From Cunninghamella blakesleeana (taxonomy: Eukaryota > Mucoromycota > Mucoromycetes > Mucorales > Cunninghamellaceae), in the NCBI GenBank assembly GCA_017871115.1, contig JAFCIZ010000001.1:5741501-5805500 (forward strand): 64,000 nucleotides of DNA, given 5' to 3'. The notes under the pieces are model-generated. The model was not told the origin of the DNA, searched no databases, and worked only from the letters and a program-made list of their open reading frames with translations. Of the stretch, positions 49,442-63,522 are shown one piece after another. The position numbers and the translations under genes are program-made. Positions within the stretch are counted from its first letter, which is position 1. The number at the start of each line of letters is the position of its first letter.

Positions 49442-50407
49442 ATGGCTATATTAAAATCACAAACCTGTTGTGGGTTTATACCTCTCCATACTGGTAAATA
49501 CAACACAGTAATAATAATAATAACAGTATATATATATATATATATGTATATTAAAAGTTGGATGAATAGTCGTATCATGTGATATAACAAAGGGCTTTTA
49601 AAGAATTATATATATTTATATTATCCTTCTTTCTCTTTATAAAATAGGTGTATTAATCATAACAATATTTGGCATTGTAAGTAGTATTTTTATTAATTTA
49701 TATATATGCATATAGCAGTATGGATTCAGTTGTTCTTATATTTATGTTTGTTTAGCTCAACAAACTCTCAGGGTTTTATGGATTAATATCTTTTGACTTT
49801 AGTGATGGTGTAGCTTTTGCTGTTTATATTTATTCTTTATTAGCTTTAATAGCTTGTTGTTATGGTCTTTATGGTATTCATACTGTAAGTGTATACTTTA
49901 TATATTAACAATAAAAAAATTAACAACTATAAAAAAATTAATGCATATATACATATGTATTTGTTTTATTTTATCCTATTTAGCATAATATTAAAATATT
50001 ACGTTGGTACACTATATTTTATTGGATGGATTGTCTCATTAGTACAGCAACAACTGTTTGGTTTGCTACAAAGTGGTATGTTTATACAGATCATAGTTTA
50101 ACTGATGTCATGGATGATATGAAACAACAAGAACATGATGAATCTTTTAAAATGGAAAGTATAGTTAGTGTTAGTTTATTGGTTGTGTTGAGATGTATTC
50201 ATGTAAGTTGTACCTATTTTTTAAGAAAAATATTAAGAATAATAATCAATCGAAATGACAATTCTAAATTACAACTATTATTATATTCATGATAATGATA
50301 TATTTATATATTTAATATAGATTTATTTTGCACTTATTATTACCAATTACTACCGATCAATGGGACATCGATATAGTAAAATATCTATTGATAGTGAATT
50401 TGATTAA
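49442..50407 (+). CDS. KEI1: Kei1-like subunit of inositol phosphorylceramide synthase
   Basis: Five exons (49442-49493, 49648-49676, 49756-49884, 49984-50202, 50321-50407) give 171 residues with about four membrane spans. The opening CCGFIPLHTGVLIITIF then NKLSGFYGLIS matches the start of fungal Kei1/DUF1753 proteins (pattern FLGxxPLxxG..LxNKxSGxYGLL). YIYSLLALIACCYGLYGI and TIFYWMDCLISTATTVWF follow in the expected order. Kei1 is the Golgi regulatory subunit that supports and localises IPC synthase Aur1, an essential step of fungal sphingolipid synthesis. It is shorter than the yeast protein (221) and lacks its longer C-terminal tail. The assignment rests on motif similarity recalled from the family. 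Confidence 0.7.
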
Positions 50408-51086
50408 ATTTTTATTATTTCATGATACCTTTTTATTATTATTATTTTAACCTTTTTATTTTAATTATTACTTATTATTTTACTTGTATTTTATATTTAA
50501 TTACATTCTTTACTGTTTTTTATTTTATTTTAATCATCAATTGTTTGTTTACATATTTTGTTTTCAAATAAGAATAATAATGATTTAAACTATTAGCATA
50601 TTTTATAAATACTTGAGCCCCTTTTAATATTTTTTAATAAACTCCAATTGATTTTTTATGGAGAAAAAGGGTAGATCATGTGATAAAAAAGTTAAACACC
50701 AAAATGGAAAGTAGATTGCTTTTTAACTAACTGACAACACATATACAAAACGAACCAGCATTAAGTTTACCCATAAAATCATTTTTTAATAATCACGTTG
50801 CCTATTTATTGAAAATAAATATATTATAAAAAAGTTGTACAACAATCCATACCAATTTTTTTTTTTTCAACTCCCACTTTTTTATATATAGTGGCTTACG
50901 CTTTAAAAAAAAAGATTGAGATGAAAGGTTTTTTTTTGATCCAATCATTTTACCCCACTGAAAAAAAAATTTCAAACCACGAAGTTAAAATTTCTTTAAA
51001 GCGCGTTTGAGTAGAAATTTTTTTCTCTTTTTTTTTTTTTTTTTTCTTCTTCTTTTTATTAATTTATTTTATCATCTAAACAAATC
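50408..51086. other. intergenic region, SAHH promoter
   Basis: AT-rich, with T-runs. GCGCG at about 51001-51005, some 85 nt before the SAHH start, is the only GC-rich patch. No gene seen. Confidence 0.5.
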
Positions 51087-52694
<1,608 letters not shown>

Positions 52695-52921
52695 TTTATA
52701 ATTATTCTTTTGTAATATATATTCAAAAAACCTTTATTCATTTTTTTTTTGCTACTTCCTTTTATAAATAATTAATTTTTTTTTTCTCGATTCCATTTTT
52801 CGTCACTTTTTTCATCATTCTCATTATTTTTTAAAAAAAAGTAAATCCCAACTTTTTTTTGTTTTATAAAGTACATAGAACGTTTCAACATGTTCGAGGA
52901 AAGTAGCTCTTACGCATACAA

Positions 52922-52952
<31 letters not shown>

Positions 52953-54244
52953 CTTTTTTTTTTCTTTTTTTAATATTCATTTTAATATTTATTTAATTGT
53001 ATTGATGCATCGTTTAAAAAAAAACCTTTAATAAAAATCTCATTCAACATGTACAAAAAAAAATAAGATAAGCTTGCATTTTTTTTTCCCAAAGGAGATG
53101 ACAGAAAAATTATTATTCTATATTTTTTTAACATTAGTAAAAACTTGATCATTTTGTTTTCTAATCATTAAATCCAAAAAAGTATATTTTTTCTTTCCTC
53201 CCTTTTTTTGTGTGTAGAAAATAATATTATGACAAAGCTCCCTTTTTTTCATGAAATAACGATTTTATTTTTTCGATTACAACAATCAATCAATCATAAG
53301 AAAATATTTTTACAACAATCAATCAACCAAAAAACAAAAATGAAAGATTTTTATTTTCAATAAAAAAGATTCCAGGTATTTTGATTAAACAATGTTTGAT
53401 TAGTAAAAAAAAAAAAGCTTAGGGGAATCCGATAAATCAAACATTGTTTTCAAAATAAAAAAGAAAAAAAGTTTCCAAAAGGAGTATAATCATTCATATT
53501 TTTTTAAAAAAATAAAAACAAAAAATATGATATATTAGGTTGTTTAACTCGTTTTGTGATTTATATAATATTTATTATTAAAACCATAGTAAAAAAAAGA
53601 AGAAATAAAAAAGATGGATAGTGAAGAATGCTAAAGGAGTAATTTGCTTAGGAGGAGAGCGGAGATTTAAAAAACAGTAATCTTGATGCGTTTTCTTTTT
53701 TTTTATTAGAGAAAGAGAAAAAAAGAGTGTTGGTTTACCATTAATACTTGATCTCCTAATAGATGTGTTTTTTTTTTTTTAAAAAAAAAATGTGGTTTCA
53801 CCTTATTTATTACGTACATTTTAGCTTACTTATATAATAATAATAAATAAATAATAATAATAATAATAATAATATGATTATTATTATTATAATTGACCAC
53901 TCCTTTTAATAATATTCTTTTTTACTAATCCATATAAAGACGATTAGGATGATCCCCCTATCACTCATCATCATCATTTATAAATAAATAGCTCATTTAT
54001 TTTGATTTTATTATTTTTTTTTCTTTTCTTTTCTCTTTATATTTTTTATTTTATTTTGTTGTTTGAAAGTAGTTTTTCATCTTTTACTATTTTTTTTTTT
54101 TTTAAAACACCCATCACATTCCTTATAACAACCCAACCCATTCCTTTCTTTATTATTAACTAAACTTATATATATATATATATAAATATATATAAAACTT
54201 ATATTATTAACTATTTTATAAAAAAATAATAAAAAAACAAAAAG
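52695..54244. other. intergenic region with a stem-loop
   Basis: About 1.5 kb without a recognised gene. Holds an (AT)n run (52922-52945), a short direct repeat ACAACAATCAATCA (near 53279 and 53312), the perfect inverted repeat at 53387-53449, and (TAA)n near 53835-53875. Confidence 0.5.
53387..53449. repeat. 15-bp perfect inverted repeat, 33-nt loop
   Basis: AAACAATGTTTGATT at 53387-53401 and AATCAAACATTGTTT at 53435-53449 are exact reverse complements. Possible MITE fragment, hairpin RNA or transcription end signal; its role is unknown. Confidence 0.7.
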
Positions 54245-56143
54245 ATGAAGGTAAGAAGATATATATATAAAAGAATAAAAAGAGTATAAAAATAAATATA
54301 TATTAATCATCATTATTATTTATTTATTATTATATATAGACCTCATACATTGCTATTCATCTTATATTATTACTTATTCCAACCATATATGCTAAAGAAC
54401 AACATGAGTTTGAATATTTTTCATTTCCATCACCTAATAGTGTATATAAATCTGGTGATAGTGTTAAATTTTCTGCAGAAGATGTTCCTGATGAAGGTAC
54501 TACCACTAGTGCTAACTTACATAAAGCCGATGGAAGGTGAGTTTAATTTATTTTTGAATCCTCCTCTTTTTTTTTATTTTCTCTCTCTCATTCTCCTTAA
54601 AAAAAAAATAATTATATGATTTATTATATTATTCTCCCTATATATTATAATTTATTATTATGCACTTTTATTTTATATTTGAAAACTCCGACCGATTGAC
54701 AGCTTTTAATTCTTTTTTTTTTTTTTTTTTCTTTACTTTAGTTTTGTAAAAACTCTTCAATCATGGAGTGCCGAACAAATTGATATGAGTGATGAATTGT
54801 TTGACTTTAACTGGGTAGTTGATGTTGATGAAAGTGGAAGTTATTACGTAGAAATGGTAGCTGATGAATCTCCAGATGAAGTGACAAGAAGTTACTCTTT
54901 TACCATTGAAGCTGATGATGAAGCCGGTTCGTTACCTGATGACGGTGAAGGACAGCAACAACCTGCTACTACATCATTTAATGACGAAGAAGGTGGACCC
55001 GAAGAAGAAGGTGGACATGGACCAAGCATTCATCAAGTACAAAGTAATGAAGAAATTAATACTGAATTTCAAGAAGAACCTGAAGAAATTGATGAACCTA
55101 GCGAACATAACAATAGAAAAAAATTGAGTCTTCATAATGACCAAACTAAAGTAGCTCATATTGCCTCTCACAATGATATTGACACTGTTTCTGATGAACC
55201 TTCTAGCTCCATGACCCACCGCCCTCCTCCTTCTCAACACCAAAGCGCTAAAATCGTAACTCAACAACAGGAAAAAACATCTAGTCCCAATAATCTTTTA
55301 ACAAAAGTGGTAGACGACGTAAAACATACGGCTGGTTTAGCTTCCAATGATAATAAGCATCATCAACAAAAGCAACCCTCTCATGAAAAAGAAATTCAAC
55401 AAGAACCAGAAGACTTAAAAGTACTCCATCCCCCAGAAATCAATGATAATGCTGACATGAAAACTTTAATGGCTGCTGATAAACAAGCTATTGAACAAGA
55501 AAAACTATGGATTAAGCAATCAAAAAACGGTGGCGGCCCTAAAAAAATGATTCTTGAAGGCTTAACTGGTGCTCTTGGTAACAATAATAAAAAGACAACT
55601 ACAACCACTCATCACAAATCAACTACAACTACCAAAACAACTACAACTCACCATAAATCCATTCCTAAAGTTGGCCATCAACAAGAACAAAAACAACCAG
55701 TTCAGCCTGTCCATCATCAACAGCCATCATCAAAACCTGCTCATCAACAACAGCCTCCATTAAGTCATGAAGCTCAAGAAAAATTAAAAGAAAGCCAAAA
55801 AGAAATAGAAGAAAAACAAGAAGAAATGAATAAAAAAATTGAAGAAGCCAAAAAAAATGCTAAAGAAAACCCACTTGAAAGTAAACAAGATATTGAAGAA
55901 GCTAAGAAACAAAACCAAGAAGATATTCAGAAATTAACTTTGGAACAACAAGAAGAATTAGCTGAACAACAAGCAAAAGATAATAAAGCTGCTCTCAACC
56001 GTCCCTCTCCTATCGGTGGCCAATATCATACTAAGCAAGTAAAAGAAGCTGCTTTGAAAAATAAGTCTTCTCATGAAAAACGTAATGCTGTTCGTAAAGT
56101 ATTATCCAATAGAGCTAAATTTTCCAAATCTCTTCTTCAATGA
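54245..56143 (+). CDS. secreted protein with Kre9/Knh1-like N-terminal domain
   Basis: Exons 54245-54250 (ATG AAG only), 54340-54536 and 54742-56143 join to 534 residues. The 6-nt first exon is chosen because it restores a good signal peptide (MKTSYIAIHLILLLIPTIYA). Residues ~25-120 resemble the immunoglobulin-like Kre9/Knh1 domain of fungal wall proteins: FSFPSPNSVYKSGDSVKF, then FNWVVDVDESGSYYVEMVAD and SYSFTIE. The rest is hydrophilic and disordered, with (TTTKTTT)-type and Gln/His-rich tracts. A long charged helix follows (KLKESQKEIEEKQEEMNKK onward), likely coiled coil, and a basic end. No GPI signal. A role in cell wall glucan assembly is possible; the long coiled-coil tail is not typical of Kre9. 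Confidence 0.6.
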
Positions 56144-56639
56144 TTCTCTTTAGCTCTCTTTCTCTAGTTTTCTCTTTTTTCTTTTTTTTATTATATAATA
56201 TGTGTGTGTTTCATTCTTTCTTCTTTTCTTCTTCTTTTCTATCTAGTTTTATTTTACCTTTTTTTTTTTTTCTCTCTCTTTATTTTTTATATTTTTCTTT
56301 TTGTTTAAATAGATTTTTTTTTTAACCCATTCCTTTCCTTATTAATACTATTTTTAATTTTATTATTTATTTCATTTCATTTTATTTTATTTTATTTATA
56401 TTTTTACGCTTTTGTAAAATGATGATTAAAAAATAGTAAAAATAAAAATAAAGATCTATATTATTTAGTTTTAAAACTAGTTTTTGATTATGCTCTTTTT
56501 AAAATTCCGCTTTATTTTTTCCCCCAGCTTTAATTTAATTTATTTATTCTCTCTTTCTCTTTTTCTTTCCATTCACTCATTTTTTTTTTTATAATACCAT
56601 TGATATATAGAATTTGTTTTTTTTTTTTATTTTTTTTTT
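56144..56639. other. intergenic region, Mpv17 promoter
   Basis: T- and CT-rich spacer with few other features; a pyrimidine run directly precedes the ATG at 56640. No gene seen. Confidence 0.55.
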
Positions 56640-57592
56640 ATGAAAAAGATTCTTCAATTTTATCAAAAAAGTTATTCCAAACGACCTATCTTGACATTAT
56701 GTTGTACAAATAGTATTCTTGGCATTATAGGTGATGGATTAGCACAAACAATTCAATATTATGATACAAAAACAAAACATAGACAAGGACATCATTTATA
56801 TGATCATTTACCTTATGAACTAAAACAAGATATGATACAACAATCACCACCACCTTCATTTCAATGGGATTATCAACGTACTTTTAGGTTTGCTTGTTAT
56901 AATTTTTCCGTAGCTCCTATCGCTGGATCATGGTATATGTTTTTAGATAAATATTTTCCTATGCCTGTTGATAAAAAATCGGTTTCTTCTTTAACTTTAA
57001 ATAAAATTGCCTTGAAAAGAATGGTAATATTTTTTTTTTAAAAAAAATTATAAACATAAATATAAACATAAATATAAATAGAAAAAGAAAGAAGAAAGAA
57101 CCTTTTTTTTTTTTTAAAAAAAAAATTTTTTTATTCAAATCCATTCATTTTATTTTTTAAAATTCTAGTTATGTGATCAGATATTGTTTGCACCGGCGGG
57201 GTTAGTATTATTCTTTTCGGTCATGGCTGTAGCTGAAACACGAAGTATTCAAGGGATTCAAGATAAATTACATGATGCCTTTTTGACAAGTCTTTATTCT
57301 AATTATACCATTTGGCCTCTTGTTCAATGGATTAACTTTAAATATATCCCCCTATCTTATCGATTACCTTTTGTTAATTCTTTGGGTAAAGTAAAAAAAA
57401 AAAAAAAAGGAATCCTTACTTTATCTATCAATTACATTTATTTACTTATTTATCTATCTATCTATCTATCTTTTTTATTATTTATTTATTTTATTTAAAA
57501 AAAAAATAGGAATTCTTTGGAATGGTTATCTAAGTTGGTTAAATAATGCTTCGAAACAACACGAAGAACATTTAAGGAAATTAGATGTATAA
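56640..57592 (+). CDS. Mpv17/PMP22-family membrane protein (Sym1-like)
   Basis: Three exons (56640-57023, 57169-57385, 57510-57592) give 227 residues. The family pattern is seen throughout: FYQKSYSKRPILTLCCTNSI, GIIGDGLAQ, DYQRTFRFACYNFSVAPIAG, then CDQILFAPAGLVLFF, NYTIWPLVQWINFKYIPLSY and a final NGYLSW. Four membrane helices are expected. Members sit in the mitochondrial inner membrane (Mpv17/Sym1) or peroxisomes (PMP22) and form a channel-like protein linked to stress tolerance. An insertion of about 25 residues (HRQGHHLYDHLPYELKQD) follows the first helices. Which organelle applies cannot be told from sequence. Last exon codes 27 residues. Confidence 0.9.
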
Positions 57593-58107
57593 AAATAAAA
57601 TGGTGAAATAATAACAATAATAATAAAAGCATGATCATTATTCTTTTATTTACATGTGTGGCTTATTTTATTGGTATATATAACTATATATATTTATGTT
57701 TTATATGTTATGCTAGAAAAAAAATATGAAGCACATTATCAAAACAATAAATAAAAATAAATAAAAAAAAAAAGATAACTTGTATTTATTTATATATATA
57801 AAAAAAAGAAGATAAATAAATAAAAAATAAATAATTAAAATTAAGGGAAAAAAAAAAATGTAGATTATATAAAAATTATATATGTAAAAAGAAATATGTA
57901 TATTATATTATTATTATTATTATTATTTTTTAAAAAAGATGAATAAAATAATAATAAAAAAAGTGGGGGAAAAAAGGGAATATTATGTATAATTGTCAAA
58001 AATGAGATATATATATATAAAAGTAACACTAACCCACGAAATGGGGGGAAAATATATAAAAAAAAGTGGGAAAATGACGGAAAACCAAATAATTTTTTTT
58101 TTATATA
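57593..58107. other. convergent 3' spacer
   Basis: AT-rich spacer between the 3' ends of the Mpv17 (+) and AreA-domain (-) genes, with poly(A) and (ATT)n runs. No gene seen. Confidence 0.6.
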
Positions 58108-58832
58108 TTATGAAGAAACAGCTGCAGCAGAAAGAAACCATTTATCTAATTTACCATATCCTTGACATCTTCTTAACCCATTTGTATTATTACTATTATC
58201 ATTAGATATAGGTTGTTGAGAAGAGGATTCTTTTCTTAATAAATGACTAAGTAATGAGATAGGTGGCTGTTTGGATTGAATAAGAGGAGGATGGTCATTA
58301 TATGAGGCTATAGAAGAATCATTTGAACTAAGGGAATGTGTGTCATCATCATAATCAAATATATCTTCTTCTTCTTCTTCTTCTTCTTCATCTTCATTAT
58401 AATCAATATAGAATTTAGATTGTTTTATAGATGATGCTGTGGAGGAAGATGGTAATGGTAATAAAGCCTCAGAGGAAGTGGCTGATGAACGACGAGTAAC
58501 TGGTAAAGAGTCTATTTTTTTATATTTACTTAGCATATTATTTTGATGTGATAAAGAAGGTAAAGATTGTGTACGTACAAGTTGTGTTGATAATGATTTT
58601 TTTATTGGTTGTTGTTGCTGTTGGATGATATGGTTATTACTATTAAAAGTAGCAGTAGTATCTAATAAAGTAGTGGAAGATGTTGGTAATGTAATGGATG
58701 TGGTCGTATTTAATCTTTTTTTCACTATAGCTTCTCTATACCATAATCTCCATGACATATTTTCTAATCGAAAGCCATCACGTATATTTTGTTTACATTT
58801 TGTAAAAGCTAGATAATAAAAAGCCAAATTAA

Positions 58833-58867
<35 letters not shown>

Positions 58868-59052
58868 ATAGATAGGTATTATTAGTATGGGTACTTCTTT
58901 TTATGTATTTATTTAAAGGCGCTTTATTATTATTTATATATATATTTACCTGCCCATAAAGAAGATAATTGTTCCAAGTTTTTACAAGAAAAAGAGTTTT
59001 TATCATGTAAACCCAATAAAAACAATTGCATATCACTAACTGTATTAGACAT
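58108..59052 (-). CDS. protein with AreA-type N-terminal domain (PF08550-like)
   Basis: Two exons (58950-59052 and 58108-58808) give 267 residues. The first exon ends CKNLEQLSSLWA; the second opens FTKCKQNIRDGFRLENMSWRLWYRE. The RLENxSWRLWxRE core is the signature of the short domain found at the N-terminus of AreA/NIT2-type nitrogen regulators and of Mks1-type proteins. No GATA zinc finger follows: the rest is disordered, Ser/Pro-rich, with a stretch of nine Glu (EEDIFDYDDD) and an LPVTRRSSATSS site. It is likely a nuclear or cytoplasmic regulator linked to nitrogen or TOR signalling by analogy only. Convergent with the Mpv17 gene. Confidence 0.65.
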
Positions 59053-59388
59053 GATGACTTGTTGAACAAAATGTAGTAGATTGGTATTAATATTGTAAAA
59101 ATAAAAATAAAAGTAAAAAGAAAAAGAGAAAAAAAAAAAAAAAAAAAAAAAAGGTTCAAATCCAATTTTTTTTCTTTTTGGTAATAAATTAAAATGCCGA
59201 ACATTTTGGGGTGGAAATGCCCCAAAATAGTAGGATGAACCCCTTTTTTTTATTTTTTTTGATATATATAAACTTTAATGGTCATTAAAGAATCTGTTTC
59301 GTAAAAAATAAAAGATATACATATGTATAATTATATATTTATGTATTTGATTTGATTTCATTTTGATTATTATAATTTTTATTAAATT
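59053..59388. other. spacer downstream of the transporter, AreA-domain promoter
   Basis: AT-rich, with a 30-nt poly(A) run (about 59123-59152). No gene seen. Confidence 0.5.
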
Positions 59389-61799
59389 TTACCGAATATA
59401 AATAACATATAATTCAAGTATTAATATGCCAGATATACTAATAAATACAATAGGTAATAATAATAAATTCCATTTTAAAAATTGAAAATAGCCAAGGGTA
59501 AATATACCTTTTGTTTTCAAGATGTGTTCAAACCTATTTTATTAAATAAAAAAATTATCATTATTTTTATAATTATCATTTTTCATTTTTTCTTATTTCC
59601 CCTTTTATTATGACTTTATTTTATTTTGCCATTGTTTCTCTCTCTCCTCTCTTTTTCTCCTTTTGTAATCCAAATTACATATAATCCTTTTCCGCTCCAA
59701 ATTTGTATAAATAATAAATGTTTATATAATGATATCCCCTTTTATTTTATTTTCGATCATCCCCCATTTTTTTATTATATTAAAAGAAAAAATAAAAAAA
59801 AAAAACTTACATAATTCCTGCAAGACTACCAACCAAAGTAAAATTAGCACCAAGATTTGACCCGGCAATTAAACCCAAAAGGATTCCTTGTTGAATAGAA
59901 GGATCGTGTGAGACATACGGTGTAAAATAAGGGCTTTGAATGATTCTTGTTAGTAAAATTGTGGTTGGTAAATTATTTAAAAATTGGCATAATAAAATGG
60001 TTATGGCAAACATCCCCAATACTGCTGTGATATAGTTATAAGTAAAAATAATAAACAGCTTGGCAAAAACATCTATCCATCCAACATGTACAAGAATTTC
60101 CACAAGAACAAACATGCCTAAACTAAATGGCAAAACAGTCCATGGCAATCGCTTAATAACGGATAAAGTAACAGAGGATGATAAATATGTATGTTGATAT
60201 TGCTTTATTTTTTTAAAAAAGAGATCCCATTTTTTTTCTTTTTCTTCCACTTGCAGTTGCTGATCATTATGATGAATATTGTCATCAATTAAAACAGGTT
60301 TTGAGATGGTGCTTAATTCAATAGGAGAACTCGTGCTAATATTATCATCTGTTTTCTTGGAAAACATACTATTTGTATCATCAATTGTTGTTGTTAATAC
60401 AGTATCGCGTGGAATAACAGGGAGAATCAATCGATTGGTCATTGTTGATGTTGAAGGCATATTGTTAATATTATTATTATTATTATTATTATTGCCAATT
60501 TGTAGTGGATCAGCTAATAAGGTAAGATCATTGGATAAAGTAAGTGAAGAAGATGATAATGGAGGTGATTCTTTTGTCTTAATCGAGGGCTGTTGCTGTT
60601 GCTGTTTTTGTTTCTTTTGTTGTTTATATTGTAAAATATCAAAGCGAATATCGCGAAGAAGAGAGATAATACAAAAGGGCAAAGTAACCATCCATCTAAT
60701 TTCATGAAATAATAATAATAAAATGAGAATAGGTATATTTATAAACATATAAACATATTATATTATTTCATCATCCATTTTATTTCTAATTATAATAGCC
60801 TTTACACTTCAACTCCATGTACAAACGAAGTACCAATTAAAACACCTAAACATAGCACGAGTAAACCAATGCCAAAATAAGCGCCCTGTGGATCAACTAA
60901 AAAAGAACTTGGATTGATAGTCATATCAGGTGATGGAATCTTTTTTGGAATATATTTCAATTTTCTAAATACTATTCTTAACATAATATAATCAACAATT
61001 AAGCCTCCAATTGTTGGTAAGATCATCCATGCTGAATATTGGATAAAGCTTATACTATAAGCTGTTGATACAACCACATTAGTAGGATTTCCAATAAATA
61101 GAGCCATTGATGCTAAATTATTAGAAAAAAATATAAAAAATATAAAAATAGAAATGATAAATAATGATTAGATAAACTATTCTTTTCCTTCCTTTCCATT
61201 TTTTTTTTTTTATGGTTAATATAATTATGATTACCGATATTAGCTGAAGTAAATTCACTCATCATAAAAGCAGTAGGTAAAAGATCAGAAACACGAGTAA
61301 AATAAGCCAAAAATGCAGTGCCAGTAAGAATCACCACATCGTTACTTGTTAGCCCGCTCATTAAGCTTGTCATGATAAAAAATAAAGTAAAAGCGGTATA
61401 CCCATGTGTACCAGCTTTTTTTGAAACCCAAAAGGCTAAAAATTGAAAAATACCCGTCATATCTAAAGAAACGCACAAGTAAGCCAAAGAATAAAAAAGA
61501 ATCATGATAGAATAAGGTTGAATCCCCATAGAGCCTACTAATCCATTTTTAATCACAGTCAAATTGGTTGCACCACATAATAATAATATTAACACCATTA
61601 AAGGTGGGACGGTAGCTAGATTTAAATATAAGTACCAGGATCGTTTTTCATTATTATTATTATTATTACTGCTGTTGGTACTGTTGATCTTGCTTTTATA
61701 TATACATATTTTTGTTGGTCGGATGACAGGGACAATAGTTATTAAAAATAAAGCTAAAGTTACCCATGAATAAACTGTCAGTTCTTTCTCAGGATCCAT
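59389..61799 (-). CDS. ArsB/NhaD-type ion transporter
   Basis: Four exons (61235-61799, 60806-61112, 59811-60695, 59389-59533) give 633 residues with about 11-12 membrane spans. The two inverted halves of the ion-transporter fold show their re-entrant motifs: MSGLTSNDVVILTGTAFLAY, then FIGNPTNVVVSTAYSIS in the first half, and QFLNNLPTTILLTRI with GLIAGSNLGANFTLVGSLAG in the second. NPTN and SNLG are the classic ArsB/NhaD/SLC13 signatures. A central cytoplasmic loop of about 150 residues is disordered (poly-Gln, Ser, Asn). Likely substrates are arsenite or another oxyanion, extruded at the plasma or vacuolar membrane; sodium/proton exchange is the alternative. No ars-operon-like neighbours are present. 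Confidence 0.85.
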
Positions 61800-62446
61800 G
61801 ATTTTTATATTTCTTTTATCATTTTTTATAAAAAGAAAAGAAAGAAGAAAAAGAAAAGAGAAATAATAATAAAAATAATAAAAAAAAAGATATAGAGTGA
61901 AAGAAAAAGGTTAAAAAAATGCCTTAAACTTTAAAAAAACGTTTACGGAATTTTAATTTTTTTGTACTTGCTTGGAAAAAAAAAATGAATTTTTACTTGG
62001 CTTTATTTTTCAAATACAGCGACTTTCTCTTTCTTTCTATTCGAAAAAGGCATTGTAGGTAACATATACTATAGTTGGATGGATATATACATACTCTTTA
62101 AAATAGTCTATCCATCATTATTTTTTTTAAATGGATGAAAGGATGGATTCAATAATGGATGGATGTTTATTTGATTAATAAGAATGGATAGCGATTTTTT
62201 TAAATGGATGGATCACCAATTTGAAATTATAGAATAAAAAATGGATTGAGATATTTATATAAATGGATTCAGCATATATTGATGGATAGACTTATTTTTT
62301 TAGACTGTTATAATATTACCCAAACGATATATAAAAATGAATAATATATATAGAATATAATAACTAGACATATTGAAGGATATAAAAACTGACATATATA
62401 ATATATATATATATATACATATACAAATACGTAAATTATATAGACC
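61800..62446. other. divergent promoter region (transporter / eL13)
   Basis: About 650 nt with an array of ATGGAT elements (62076-62289) in its right half and an AT-rich left half. No gene seen. Confidence 0.6.
62076..62289 (+). promoter_or_regulatory. ATGGAT array upstream of eL13
   Basis: Eleven ATGGAT hexamers, all on the + strand (some overlapping as ATGGATGGAT), and one reverse copy occur in about 215 nt, ending 158 nt before the eL13 ATG. They could be a factor binding cluster or a decayed tandem duplication. If transcribed, each ATG would open a short upstream frame. Confidence 0.5.
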
Positions 62447-62699
62447 ATGGTATTAAAGCACAATAACCAATTGCCCAACCAACACTTCCGTAAGCAATGG
62501 CAACGTCGCGTTAAGACTTGGTTCGATCAAGCTGGTCGTAAGAAGTCTCGCAGAGTTGCTCGTGTTCAAAAAGCTACTGCTATTGCTCCTCGTCCTGTTG
62601 ATGGTCTCCTTCGTCCTGCTGTTCGTTGCCCTACTCTTCGTTACAACATGAAGTTAAGATCCGGTCGTGGTTTCACTCTTGAAGAACTCAAGGTATATT

Positions 62700-62730
<31 letters not shown>

Positions 62731-63522
62731 AAAAAAAATAGTTAAAAAAAGAACAATAGAGATAAAAAAAAAGTTAAAATATTTTAGTTTTAATTATATA
62801 TATAAATGATCTTAATTTTATTTTATTTTATTTATTTTAAATAATGACAATAGGAAGCTGGTCTTACTGCCAAATATGCTCGTACTGTTGGTATTGCTGT
62901 TGATCACCGTCGTCGCAACAAGTCTCAAGAATCTCTTGAACTTAATGTCCAAAGATTAAAGGCTTACCAAGCTAAGCTTATTGTCTTCCCTCGTAGAGCT
63001 GGCCATGCCAAGAAAGGTGACTCTGAAGTAAGTTTATATAAATATTTATAGGATGATGATAATTCTTAAAAAAGAGTCGTAAAAAAAAGGTCTTTATGCA
63101 AACAATAATAATAATGAAAAAATGCTTTTTTTTATTGATTATGTATTAATATATTTATATTTTATTTTAAAAAAAATAGGCTACCGAAGTTGCTGCTGCT
63201 GTTCAACTCAAGAGTGCTCTCTTCCCCATTGAACAAGTTTCTAAAGCTCCTGAAGCTCGTGCCATCACTGCTGATGAAAAGAAGGTTAATGCTTACATGA
63301 AACTTCGTTATGCTCGTTCTGCTGCTCGTACCCTTGGTGCTCGTGAAAAACGTGCCCGTGATAAGGCTGAAGAAGAAGCTAACAAGGTAAAAAAATAATG
63401 ATAAAATAAAAGGATAAATATGGATGATATAGATAATGAATTGAAATATATTAATACTATATTTTTTTCTTTTTTTTCTTTTTTTAAAAACTTTTAACAT
63501 TGAATTCTTTTAGAAAAAATAA
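62447..63522 (+). CDS. RPL13: 60S ribosomal protein eL13
   Basis: Four exons (62447-62692, 62854-63027, 63180-63386, 63514-63522) give 211 residues, the usual length of eL13. N-terminal [50 protein letters not shown] and [17 protein letters not shown] are diagnostic. The protein sits on the large subunit in the cytoplasm. The last coding exon is 9 nt (Lys-Lys-stop). Codons use C-ending and other preferred forms more than most neighbours, as expected for a ribosomal protein. The start codon is chosen by the family's typical MVLKHN opening. Confidence 0.97.

Noticed and set aside
55396..55608. Minus-strand 70-codon frame
   Set aside because: Antisense shadow of the Kre9-like gene.
59153..59163. 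GGTTCAAATCC resembling a tRNA T-loop
   Set aside because: It directly follows a 30-nt poly(A) run; no acceptor, D or anticodon stems can be built around it.
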